A stretch of 20,524 nucleotides of DNA, taken from contig CAUCXP010000008.1 in the NCBI GenBank assembly GCA_958446785.1, positions 1 through 20,524 of the forward strand, read 5' to 3'. Below the pieces are notes generated by a model, which had not been told where the DNA came from, did not search any database, and saw only the letters and a program-made list of their open reading frames with translations. This document shows, piece by piece, positions 1 through 6,135 of the stretch (positions are counted from its first letter, which is position 1; each line of letters begins with the position of its first letter). A program made the position numbers and the translations under genes. Origin of the DNA: an uncultured Collinsella sp. GTDB taxonomy: Bacteria > Actinomycetota > Coriobacteriia > Coriobacteriales > Coriobacteriaceae.

Positions 1-486
1 ACGCAGCTGGCGATTGACTACAAGCTGCCCGACCCGAGCGTCGGCAAGGTGTTCATCAGCGTGTGCGACCGCGACAAGCGCCACATCCTTTCGGTCGCCC
101 GTATCCTGCGCTACCTGGGCTTTGACATCTGCTCCACCGAGGGTACGGCGCGCGTGCTGCGTGGAGGCAACGTGACGTGCGAGGTCGTGGAGAAGATTAG
201 CGGCCCGCACGACGGCGAGCGCCCCAACATCGGCGACCTCATCGCCGATGGCAAGATCGCGGTGATCATCAACACGCCGTACGGTCCGGGCTCGCGCGGC
301 GACGGCTATCTGCTGCGCACCGAGGCAGTGCGACGCGGTGTGACCTGCGTGACCGCGATGTCTGCCGCCAACACGTACGTGAGTGCCATCGAGGCGGTGC
401 GTGAGGACCAGCAGGGTCACGGCAGCGCCAACGACATGGGCATGGACGTCATCGCCCTGCAGGACCTGCCGCAGCACACGGTGTAG
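1..486 (+). CDS. carB: Carbamoyl-phosphate synthase large subunit, C-terminal part
   Basis: The 5' end lies outside the window; 161 codons of open frame run from base 1 to a TAG at 484-486. The piece matches the C-terminal allosteric (MGS-like) domain of CarB: a VFISVCDRDK start, FDICSTEGTARVLR, a DLIADGKIAVIINTP strand and the SRGDGYLLR segment, in the order seen in the family. CarB makes carbamoyl phosphate from bicarbonate, ammonia (delivered by CarA) and two ATP in the cytoplasm, feeding pyrimidine and arginine synthesis; this domain binds effectors such as UMP or ornithine in E. coli. Full CarB is about 1070 residues, so roughly 15% is present. A GTG at 49 lies inside the domain and is not a start. 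Family assignment is seen directly; nothing can be said of the catalytic halves. Confidence 0.95.
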   Translation, partial: TQLAIDYKLPDPSVGKVFISVCDRDKRHILSVARILRYLGFDICSTEGTARVLRGGNVTCEVVEKISGPHDGERPNIGDLIADGKIAVIINTPYGPGSRGDGYLLRTEAVRRGVTCVTAMSAANTYVSAIEAVREDQQGHGSANDMGMDVIALQDLPQHTV

Positions 487-498
487 ATTGACCTGTCC

Positions 499-587
499 GG
501 CCGGGGCGGAGGGGGCCGAGTTTCCCCCTTCGCTCCGGCTGCAAGCAGAGTCGCTCAGTGGGAAACTCGGCCCCTCCCGCCCCGGCC
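499..587. repeat. Long imperfect inverted repeat after carB
   Basis: Two 28-base arms, 499-526 and 560-587, are complementary at 26 of 28 positions around a 33-base loop. Each arm is very GC-rich and closes on GAGTTTCCC / GGGAAACTC. No T-run follows on either strand within a few bases, so it is not a standard intrinsic terminator. It could be a REP-like dispersed element, a processing or stabilising hairpin at the carB 3' end, or part of a composite terminator with 662-697. The structure is seen directly; its role is unknown. Confidence 0.7.
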
Positions 588-661
588 TGCGGTGACTTGG
601 CTGCACCGTGTGCTGCCGAAGGGGCTTTGCGCGATGACTAGGGCTGAGAAATAAAGTGAGT

Positions 662-704
662 GTGGGCGCCGTCGTTCGTTTGAACGACGGCGCCCACGTT
701 TTGG
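662..704. terminator. Bidirectional terminator between carB and the GntR gene
   Basis: A perfect 16-bp stem (662-677 with 682-697) and a four-base GTTT loop sit between convergent genes. GTTTTGG follows on the plus strand and a looser T-containing stretch on the minus strand. It lies 9 bases past the stop of the minus-strand GntR gene and would also stop carB readthrough. Confidence 0.8.
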
Positions 705-706
705 AT

Positions 707-1489
707 TTATTGGGCTGTGGCGGTGAAGGTTGTTTTGTCGGCGGCGATGTGCACGTGCAGCTTTGCCTGACCGTCGCAGCTGATGAGCACGCCTACCTCG
801 AACGGGGTTCCTGTCTTGTCGTAGGTCGAACGCACGATGCGCATCGCCGCCTTACCGGTGTTCTGTCCCAAAAGGCGTGCCTCATGCTTGTCGAGGTTGA
901 CCGTCTCGTAGACGGCATCGACGCTTGCGGGCAGGATGCCGGTCTTTTCCGCGATGTAGGCGTAGAGCGAGCCATCCACGTCTTTGCGTGTGAGCTCGGG
1001 GCAAAGTGACACGGGGATATAGACGTAGTTGAGCTCCATGGGTTTGTCGTTGGCGAGACGCAGGCGGCGAATCTCCCAGACGGGTGTCCCCTCGGGCACT
1101 TTGAGCCCAGAGGCGATGCCGCGGACGGCCGGTATGCTTGAAAAGGCGAGAATCTGCGAGCTCGGAACCCGTCCCGCTTCGCGCATCCGCGCGCTGAAAT
1201 TCAGGGCCAGGTCGATGCCGGGTGCTGAGGTTTGGGGTTTGATGAACGTGCCCTGCCCACGTTTGCGCACCACGCGCCCCTCGATGACGAGATCTTGGAA
1301 GCAACGGCGCACGGTCGCGCGCGATAACTCTAGCCGCTCACAGATTTCGAGCTCGCGTGGCAGCGGCGTCTTGGTGTCGAACGCCTGGCTGGCGATAAGC
1401 AGGGCGATTCGATGTTTAAGTTGGACATAGAGCGGCGTATCACCGCTGCGGTCGAAGGGTTCGGAGGCGAGAAACGAGATCATATCCAT
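707..1489 (-). CDS. GntR-family (UTRA/HutC-type) transcriptional regulator
   Basis: A 260-residue cytoplasmic DNA-binding regulator. The N-terminal winged helix-turn-helix (about residues 12-75) has the GntR signature: PLYVQLKHRI, then LPRELEICERLELSRATVRR and a wing ending GQGTFI. Residues 90-255 form a UTRA effector domain (PVWEIRRLRLAND, MELNYVYIP, SLYAYIAEKTG, YETVNLDKHEARLLG), the domain that binds sugars or sugar phosphates in HutC-subfamily members. The ATG at 1489 is chosen because GGAGG lies 6 bases upstream; an in-frame ATG at 1522 lacks such a site, and one at 1483 is possible. The gene is divergent from the mannose-family PTS operon, the usual arrangement for a local sugar-responsive repressor, and probably also controls itself. 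The ligand is not known. Confidence 0.9.
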   Translation of the reverse strand: MDMISFLASEPFDRSGDTPLYVQLKHRIALLIASQAFDTKTPLPRELEICERLELSRATVRRCFQDLVIEGRVVRKRGQGTFIKPQTSAPGIDLALNFSARMREAGRVPSSQILAFSSIPAVRGIASGLKVPEGTPVWEIRRLRLANDKPMELNYVYIPVSLCPELTRKDVDGSLYAYIAEKTGILPASVDAVYETVNLDKHEARLLGQNTGKAAMRIVRSTYDKTGTPFEVGVLISCDGQAKLHVHIAADKTTFTATAQ

Positions 1490-1797
1490 GGGGTACCTCC
1501 ATGTCGTGGGCGTACGTGACATGGTCTGACACTGCGGAGCAAACCGGAGATGCCAGGCCCGATTCTTGCTGGTATGTATGGTGCATAAGGAACATAAAAC
1601 ATTTATCAGGCAATCTACCTGCTATTTTAAAAATAATTAGAAGAAAAAATAATTTAGGCACAAAAATAGTTGCTACCGTTAACCGATGAATAGTTGCCGT
1701 TCGCAACTATTTTCTTGTACCGAACATGCCCCGGCGCAACAATAATCTCAGCAAAAAGCAAAGCCGTGCGACACACGGCAGGTCGAGAGGAGACCGC
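1490..1797. promoter_or_regulatory. Divergent AT-rich control region of the GntR gene and the PTS operon
   Basis: About 300 bases without a gene. The central part (about 1595-1715) is strikingly AT-rich against GC-rich surroundings. AATAGTTGC occurs at 1665-1673 and 1689-1697 and inverted (GCAACTATT) at 1703-1711; the last two form a 9-bp dyad with a 5-base spacer. This is the best operator candidate for the adjacent GntR regulator. I see no unambiguous -35/-10 pair for either direction, so promoters are assumed here, not mapped. AGAGGAGA at 1786-1793 is the ribosome site of the IIA gene. Confidence 0.6.
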
Positions 1798-2232
1798 ATG
1801 CGGTATCTGGTAATGGTCAGTCACGGAACGCTCGCTCCCGGACTGCACAGTGTCCTCAAGATGCTCGGCAATGACGCCCCGAACATCTTGTCGACGAGTC
1901 TCGTGGACGGCATGGGCGCTGACGAGTATGTCGAGAACGTCAAGGCGATGCTCGCTCCCGTTACCGCCGATGACGAGGTTGTCCTGCTTGGTGACATCCT
2001 GGGCGGATCGCCGCTCACCAATGCCATGAACACGCTGGCCGAGAAGGGCCTGCTCGCCCACACCATTGCCTTCGGCGGCATGAACCTGCCCATGGCTATG
2101 ACCGCCATGATGGGGCTTGCCACCATGGACCTGGATTCCCTCAAGCAGATGATGCTGCAGGAGGGCAAGAACGGTATGTCCGAGCTCGTTGTCCCGACCG
2201 ATGACGCCGACGACGAGGACGACGACATCTAG
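1798..2232 (+). CDS. PTS mannose-family EIIA component
   Basis: A 144-residue cytoplasmic phosphocarrier. The EIIA-Man fold is shown by VMVSHGTLAPGL near the start, with His9 as the expected phosphorylation site receiving phosphate from HPr, and by VVLLGDILGGSPLTNAM, matching the DLxGGSP motif. It passes phosphate to EIIB, encoded next. The ATG at 1798 is chosen over one at 1726 because AGAGGAGA precedes it and the EIIA fold starts immediately; the upstream extension is basic and not part of the family. The protein ends in a strongly acidic tail (DDADDEDDDI), unusual for this family and echoed by EIIC. It is the first gene of the IIA-IIB-IIC-IID operon. The substrate cannot be told from sequence. 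Confidence 0.92.
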   Translation: MRYLVMVSHGTLAPGLHSVLKMLGNDAPNILSTSLVDGMGADEYVENVKAMLAPVTADDEVVLLGDILGGSPLTNAMNTLAEKGLLAHTIAFGGMNLPMAMTAMMGLATMDLDSLKQMMLQEGKNGMSELVVPTDDADDEDDDI

Positions 2233-2264
2233 GCAGCGCATCCGCCCAAATTTTCGTGATGGAG

Positions 2265-2289
2265 CGGGGGTTAAGAGGAAAGACCCCCG
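2265..2289 (+). other. Hairpin between the IIA and IIB genes
   Basis: CGGGGGT (2265-2271) pairs with ACCCCCG (2283-2289) around an 11-base loop, with no T-run after it. It ends 22 bases before the IIB start, just upstream of the AAAGAAAGGGAG ribosome site. It may protect or process the mRNA rather than end it. Confidence 0.5.
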
Positions 2290-2311
2290 GTGATAAAGAA
2301 AGGGAGAACGC

Positions 2312-2800
2312 ATGATTTCGTTCATCCGCATTGACGACCGCATGATCCATGGACAGACCGTTACCCGTTGGGCCCTCGAGTATCCCTGCGACGGTCTTAT
2401 CGCCGTCAACGACGCTGCGGCGTCCAACCCCGTGCTCAAGGAGGCCTACAAGAGTGCCTCGGGCAAGAAGACGTTCGTGTGGACCAAGGAGCACTTCAAG
2501 GAGGTCTCCGAGAAGGTTCTCAAGTCCGACACCAAGTACTTCCTGATCACCAAGAACCCGCTCGACATGAAGGAACTTCTCGTCGATTTTGGCTTTAAGC
2601 CCGGCATGGACCGCATCATCGTCGGTCCCTGCAACGATCGTCCCGGCACCACCAAGCTCGGCAACAACCAGTCGATCACGCAGGAAGAGGCCCAGGCGCT
2701 CGAGGATCTCACCAACGCCGGCTACACGGTCGAGTTCGCCCTTATCAAGGAGAAGTCCATCGGTGAGTGGCCCAAGTTCCGCGGTCAGTTTGGCTTCTAG
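2312..2800 (+). CDS. PTS mannose-family EIIB component
   Basis: A 162-residue cytoplasmic phosphotransfer protein. The N-terminus IRIDDRMIHGQT is the diagnostic EIIB-Man/Fru/Sor motif, with His13 as the phosphorylated residue that takes phosphate from EIIA and gives it to the sugar during transport. Length matches free-standing EIIB proteins of this family (about 160 residues). The ATG at 2312 has AAAGGGAG 5-12 bases upstream. IIA and IIB are separate polypeptides here, unlike the fused IIAB of E. coli ManX. It lies 79 bases after IIA and 72 bases before IIC, both gaps holding a hairpin. Specificity is not readable from the sequence. Confidence 0.95.
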   Translation: MISFIRIDDRMIHGQTVTRWALEYPCDGLIAVNDAAASNPVLKEAYKSASGKKTFVWTKEHFKEVSEKVLKSDTKYFLITKNPLDMKELLVDFGFKPGMDRIIVGPCNDRPGTTKLGNNQSITQEEAQALEDLTNAGYTVEFALIKEKSIGEWPKFRGQFGF

Positions 2801-2828
2801 TTAGGCGCCAGCCGCATTTTGGTATCTA

Positions 2829-2850
2829 CAGCCCTTGGTGAAAGGGGCTG
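2829..2850 (+). other. Hairpin between the IIB and IIC genes
   Basis: CAGCCCTT (2829-2836) pairs with AAGGGGCTG (2842-2850) with one bulged G and a 5-base loop. It sits 22 bases before the IIC start and is followed by an ATAAAGAAAGGGGA leader nearly identical to that of IIB. No T-run follows. Confidence 0.5.
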
Positions 2851-2872
2851 AGGAATAAAGAAAGGGGAAAGC

Positions 2873-3730
2873 ATGGCAATCAATGCATTCCAAGCCGCGC
2901 TGTTCGGCCTGTTCGCCTGCCTGGCATCACTGCCTGGCATGGGCGGCACGACGATCGGCAACTACACTCTGGGTCGTCCTCTGGTCGCCGGCCTCATCGT
3001 CGGCATCATCATGGGCGATATGCAGACGGGCATCCTCGTCGGCGCTGCCATCCAGGTTGTCTACATCGCTCTCGTGACCCCCGGCGGAACCGTCTCCGCC
3101 GACGTCCGCGCCGTGTCCTATATCGGTATCCCGCTGGCGATCCTCGCCATCAAGAACTCGGGCATCGATCCCGCCTCCGCTGAGGCTGCCGGCATGGCCG
3201 CATCCCTCGGTGCCGCCGTCGGCACGCTCGGCACTGTGCTCTTCTATGGCACCGCCACCATCAACCTGGTGTGGCAGGGCATGGGGTGGAAGTGGCTCGA
3301 GAAGGGCGATCTCCACAAGCTCTACCTGGTCAACAACGTTCTGCCTTGGATTGGTCACATCGTCTGCTCGTTCCTCCCGACGTTCATCATCACCATGGGC
3401 GGCACCGCCATGGTCGACCTCATGAAGACCTACATGCCCATGGACGGCATCGCGATGAAGACGCTGTTCACCGTCGGCTCGCTGCTGCCTACCGTCGGTA
3501 TCGCCATCCTGCTCAAGCAGGTCATCTCTAAGCCCACGGACTTCCTCACGTTCTTCTTCGGCTTCACCCTGTCCGCTGTCATGGGGTGCAACCTGATTGC
3601 CGCCGCCGGCATCGGCTGCTTCTTCGCCCTGATCAACTATGAGATCGCTTCGCTCAAGATCGACCTCGCAAACGCTCCCAAGGCAGCTATCGCCTCGGGC
3701 TCCGATGATGAGGAAGAGGAGGACATCTAA
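2873..3730 (+). CDS. PTS mannose-family EIIC permease component
   Basis: A 285-residue integral membrane protein forming, with EIID, the sugar channel of a mannose-family PTS. Family features include an early GLFACLASLPGM segment, GNYTLGRPLVAGLIVGIIMGD, TGILVGAAIQVVYI and the TPGGTVSADVRAVSYIGIPLA region that is strongly conserved in EIIC. Several hydrophobic helices run to about residue 265. ATG 2873 has AAAGGGGAAAG just upstream. The C-terminus is acidic (SGSDDEEEEDI), like that of EIIA in this operon. The stop codon overlaps the start of EIID by one base, implying translational coupling and equal amounts of the two membrane subunits. Confidence 0.95.
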   Translation: MAINAFQAALFGLFACLASLPGMGGTTIGNYTLGRPLVAGLIVGIIMGDMQTGILVGAAIQVVYIALVTPGGTVSADVRAVSYIGIPLAILAIKNSGIDPASAEAAGMAASLGAAVGTLGTVLFYGTATINLVWQGMGWKWLEKGDLHKLYLVNNVLPWIGHIVCSFLPTFIITMGGTAMVDLMKTYMPMDGIAMKTLFTVGSLLPTVGIAILLKQVISKPTDFLTFFFGFTLSAVMGCNLIAAAGIGCFFALINYEIASLKIDLANAPKAAIASGSDDEEEEDI

Positions 3731-4557
3731 TGGCAGAGAAGAAAAAGCTCTCTAAGAAAACGCTTGCCAAGTCGTTCCGCAACTGGTCCTATGGCAACCT
3801 GACTTGCTTCTCGCAGGAGCACATGCAGACCTTCGGTTACCTGTGCGCCATGCTTCCGATCGTCGAGGAGCTCTACGACACGCCCGAGGAGCAGAAGCAG
3901 GCCCTCCAGACCTACTCCGCGTTCTTCAACACCGAGCCGCAGATCGGCACCATGATTGTCGGCGTCACCGCCGGCCTCGAGGAGGCTCGCGCAAACGGCG
4001 AGGCCATCGACGACGACGCCATCAACGGCATCCGCGCCGGCCTCATGGGCCCGCTCGCCGGCCTTGGCGACTCGCTGATCGTCGGTACCCTGATCCCGAT
4101 CCTGCTCGGTATCGCCCTCGGTCTCTCGACCGGCGGCTCCCCGCTCGGCGCTATCTTCTATATCGTCGTGTGGAACCTGCTCATGTACCTCGGCATGCGC
4201 TTTGCCTACAACCAGGGCTATGAGCTCGGCGGCAAGGCGGTTGAGGCACTGGTCGGCCCCAAGGCAAAGGCTCTTCGCGATTCCATCGTGATGGTCGGTA
4301 CCATGGTCATCGGTGCAGTCGGTGCTACCTGGGTCTCCATCACCTGCAGCCCCAACCTGGTGCTGCCCGGCGGCGGTAAGTTCCAGGACACTCTCGATGG
4401 CATCTATCCGCACCTGCTGCCGATGGTCTTCATCATCTTCTGCTGGTACATGATGACCAAGAAGAAGGTCAACCCCATCGTTATGATGCTGATTCTCGTC
4501 GTGATCGCATTCGTGGGCGTTGTTATTGGCTTCTTCGACCCGGCACTGAGCTACTAG
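3730..4557 (+). CDS. PTS mannose-family EIID component
   Basis: A 275-residue membrane subunit found only in mannose-family PTS. It has the expected order: a basic N-terminus (MAEKKKLSKKTLAK), SFRNWSYGNLTCFSQEHMQ, YSAFFNTEPQIGTMIVGVTAGLEE, then IRAGLMGPLAGLGDSLIVGTLIP, with the AGLGDS motif typical of EIID, and C-terminal hydrophobic helices. With EIIC it moves the sugar while EIIB phosphorylates it. The ATG at 3730 shares its A with the TAA of EIIC. It is the last gene of the operon, followed 22 bases later by a strong terminator. The lysine-rich N-terminus could face the acidic tails of EIIA and EIIC, an inference only. Confidence 0.95.
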   Translation: MAEKKKLSKKTLAKSFRNWSYGNLTCFSQEHMQTFGYLCAMLPIVEELYDTPEEQKQALQTYSAFFNTEPQIGTMIVGVTAGLEEARANGEAIDDDAINGIRAGLMGPLAGLGDSLIVGTLIPILLGIALGLSTGGSPLGAIFYIVVWNLLMYLGMRFAYNQGYELGGKAVEALVGPKAKALRDSIVMVGTMVIGAVGATWVSITCSPNLVLPGGGKFQDTLDGIYPHLLPMVFIIFCWYMMTKKKVNPIVMMLILVVIAFVGVVIGFFDPALSY

Positions 4558-4579
4558 TCATCATCCCCTGGCCCCCTGT

Positions 4580-4614
4580 AAGGCCGTGCGGCCTCAACCG
4601 CACGGCCTTCTGAT
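4580..4614 (+). terminator. Intrinsic terminator of the PTS operon
   Basis: A perfect 12-bp stem, AAGGCCGTGCGG (4580-4591) with CCGCACGGCCTT (4598-4609), has a 6-base loop and is followed by TTCTGATTTT. It lies 22 bases after the EIID stop codon. Confidence 0.9.
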
Positions 4615-4626
4615 TTTGCGCCGCCC

Positions 4627-4689
4627 TTCAAGGGCAATATGGCCAGCGACCTCCATCGCCTACACGACACCCGCTATATTGCTCTTGAA
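4627..4689. repeat. Spaced inverted repeat upstream of the small membrane protein gene
   Basis: TTCAAGGGCAATAT (4627-4640) and ATATTGCTCTTGAA (4676-4689) are complementary at 13 of 14 positions across 35 bases. The symmetry is not followed by a T-run. It could be a two-site operator, a long-loop hairpin or a mobile remnant; nothing in the sequence decides. Confidence 0.5.
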
Positions 4690-4753
4690 AGATGACGTAT
4701 TCGAAAAACGATGTTCTTGCACATGATGCACGCTTTGCACGAGGAGGACCCAT

Positions 4754-5080
4754 ATGCACGAGAAACACGGACACGACCTTTCGCGCGACGACTTGATCCG
4801 CGAGGCAAAGATGCAGACCGATGCTATTCAGCGGCTCAACGTTTGGCTGCGTCTGGGCTATTCGCTCGTGGCTATTGGCTTTTTGGTGGGGATGTGGGGT
4901 ATGCAGGGCGGCCCCGGCTGGGGCGTCCCCGCGGGCATCGTATGCTTGGTGGTGGGCACTCCGCTTTCGATTGTGCTTAAGGTTGGCACGACCAACGCCA
5001 AAAAGAATGTTGAGCGTATGCTCGAGGCCGCGGGTATCGACGTTGAGGAGCTTATGCGACGCAAGAAGGACGAGCAATAG
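4754..5080 (+). CDS. Small two-helix membrane protein of unknown function
   Basis: I do not recognise a family. The 108-residue product has a charged N-terminal third (about 1-30, likely amphipathic helix), two hydrophobic segments at about 33-50 and 57-77 separated by a glycine-rich turn (GGPGWGVPAG), and a charged helical C-terminal tail with a KNVERMLEAAGIDVEELMRR segment. Both termini probably face the cytoplasm. The ATG at 4754 is well supported by GAGGAGG 7 bases upstream, and this frame is preferred to two overlapping frames because it has an ordered membrane topology and the ribosome site. It lies 68 bases before the MarR gene on the same strand, so the two may be cotranscribed and the MarR protein might regulate it. 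Confidence 0.75.
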   Translation: MHEKHGHDLSRDDLIREAKMQTDAIQRLNVWLRLGYSLVAIGFLVGMWGMQGGPGWGVPAGIVCLVVGTPLSIVLKVGTTNAKKNVERMLEAAGIDVEELMRRKKDEQ

Positions 5081-5148
5081 ACTTCCGCGTTGGGGTATCA
5101 TAAATAATTGTTGCGAATGTTAACTAATGTACGGCAAATGACGGTTTT

Positions 5149-5625
5149 ATGGCCCTTCTAGAGTTGCAAAGGACAATATCCCCAGTGGATTACGATGACG
5201 TCGCTCGAAAACTGATTGTGTACTCACGTTCCCTTGCCAAGGGATCCTTGAGTGCTGCCGGCGGCGCCAGTGTGGGCGAGGCACCGGTTTTACAGTATCT
5301 ATCGGGTATTGACGGTGATGTTATTCCCTCCGAGATTGCCAAGAAGCTGAAATTCTCCCGTGCGCGCATGTCGCATATCTTGGATTCACTCGAGAGCAAG
5401 GGTTACGTTCAGCGCGGGACCGATCCAAACGATCGTCGGCGTGTGCTGGTGAGCATTACCGAGGAAGGCCGTGATTTCGCGGCGAAAAAAAATGCCGAGA
5501 GTGTGGCATCGCTCTCGAAGCAGCTCTCAGCGCTCGGCGAACACGATGCTCAGGAGCTCGTGCGCATCCTGAATAAAGCCTACAGCCTTACCTATGATGC
5601 CGACGACTACCTGGACAATCTATAA
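5149..5625 (+). CDS. MarR-family transcriptional regulator
   Basis: A 158-residue winged helix-turn-helix regulator, typical MarR length. The DNA-binding part spans about residues 45-110: IPSEIAKKLKFSRARMSHILDS as helix-turn-helix, LESKGYVQRG, and the NDRRRVLVSITEEG wing with the D-x-R-R pattern of the family. Flanking helices should form the dimer. MarR proteins usually act as ligand-released repressors of nearby genes. The start is uncertain: the ATG at 5149 has no clear ribosome site, whereas an in-frame GTG at 5185 has AAAGGA about 10 bases upstream. Candidate targets are its own promoter, the preceding membrane gene, or the GH31 gene downstream. The ligand is unknown. Confidence 0.9.
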   Translation: MALLELQRTISPVDYDDVARKLIVYSRSLAKGSLSAAGGASVGEAPVLQYLSGIDGDVIPSEIAKKLKFSRARMSHILDSLESKGYVQRGTDPNDRRRVLVSITEEGRDFAAKKNAESVASLSKQLSALGEHDAQELVRILNKAYSLTYDADDYLDNL

Positions 5626-6135
5626 GGATGAAGGCAGACATTTAGGTGCATCTTGAAATGCACCCGGGACAGTTGTGCCCATTGACTACCGTCAGCATCT
5701 CATTCCAAACCAAATCAGCCAACGTACGGCATAGCAATCTCCGGTAGGTCGCAGGGCGGCGGTCGAGCTTTTCTCTCGGGAAACTTCGCGAAGCCCAGTT
5801 CCCGAGGGAAAGGTATGGTCTGTGTAATACCAGATAAACAGTACATTTTTGCTAGATTGGTATTTGACTGAAGAACCAATTGGTATGGCTTATTAAGCCC
5901 ACCTTGCCGTTGACGCTCATTTTACTGCCGCTGGTGGACTTCCGAACTTGGTTGCGCAAGTGCTCCCATATATTGATATGACCAAGTAGGTGGCTATCTG
6001 GTTACTACCAGTTGGCCCCTTGGTAACGGGTGGCCCCATTGTGCGGAATGTACCGAACATCCCCGTTTGATACGTTTTCCCATGCTGCCGGGGGGCGTCC
6101 TCGGCACCTCAGCATCTCGGAAGAAAGGAGACCAG
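5626..6135. other. Gene-free leader region upstream of the GH31 gene
   Basis: No credible gene in 510 bases. It holds a small hairpin GGTGCAT/ATGCACC (5645-5664), a strong hairpin at 5768-5813 (listed separately), and a motif that recurs as ATACCA (5827-5832), ATTGGTAT (5856-5863) and the palindrome ACCAATTGGT (5875-5884) followed by AT. Further on, GTTACTACCA (6001-6010) faces TGGTAAC (6021-6027). These dyads suggest regulator sites for the GH31 gene, possibly for the upstream MarR protein. I see no convincing -35/-10 pair; TTGGTT (5949-5954) with TATTGA (5972-5977) at 17-base spacing is a weak candidate. The AAGAAAGGAG ribosome site is at 6121-6130. Confidence 0.5.
5768..5813. repeat. Strong hairpin in the GH31 leader region
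   Basis: Arms 5768-5785 and 5797-5813 form about 17 pairs, two of them G-U, with one bulged A and an 11-base loop. It has no downstream T-run on the plus strand. It shares GGGAAACT and TTCGC words with the repeat at 499-587, so both may belong to a REP-like family. Confidence 0.6.

Noticed and set aside
3727..4413. Open frame opposite the EIID gene
   Set aside because: EIID is unmistakable on the plus strand; the mirror product is a charged low-complexity chain.
4711..5123. Two alternative frames overlapping the small membrane protein gene
   Set aside because: Neither has the GAGGAGG site that precedes 4754 and neither shows an ordered topology.
5109..5148. GTTAAC palindrome and AATGT repeats before the MarR gene as an autoregulatory operator
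   Set aside because: Position is right but the symmetry is short and no promoter pair fits; too weak to list.
5894..5992. Short open segment reading like the end of a protein (LPNLVAQVLPYIDMTK then stop)
   Set aside because: About 31 codons between stops with no start or ribosome site; could be a gene remnant but support is too thin.
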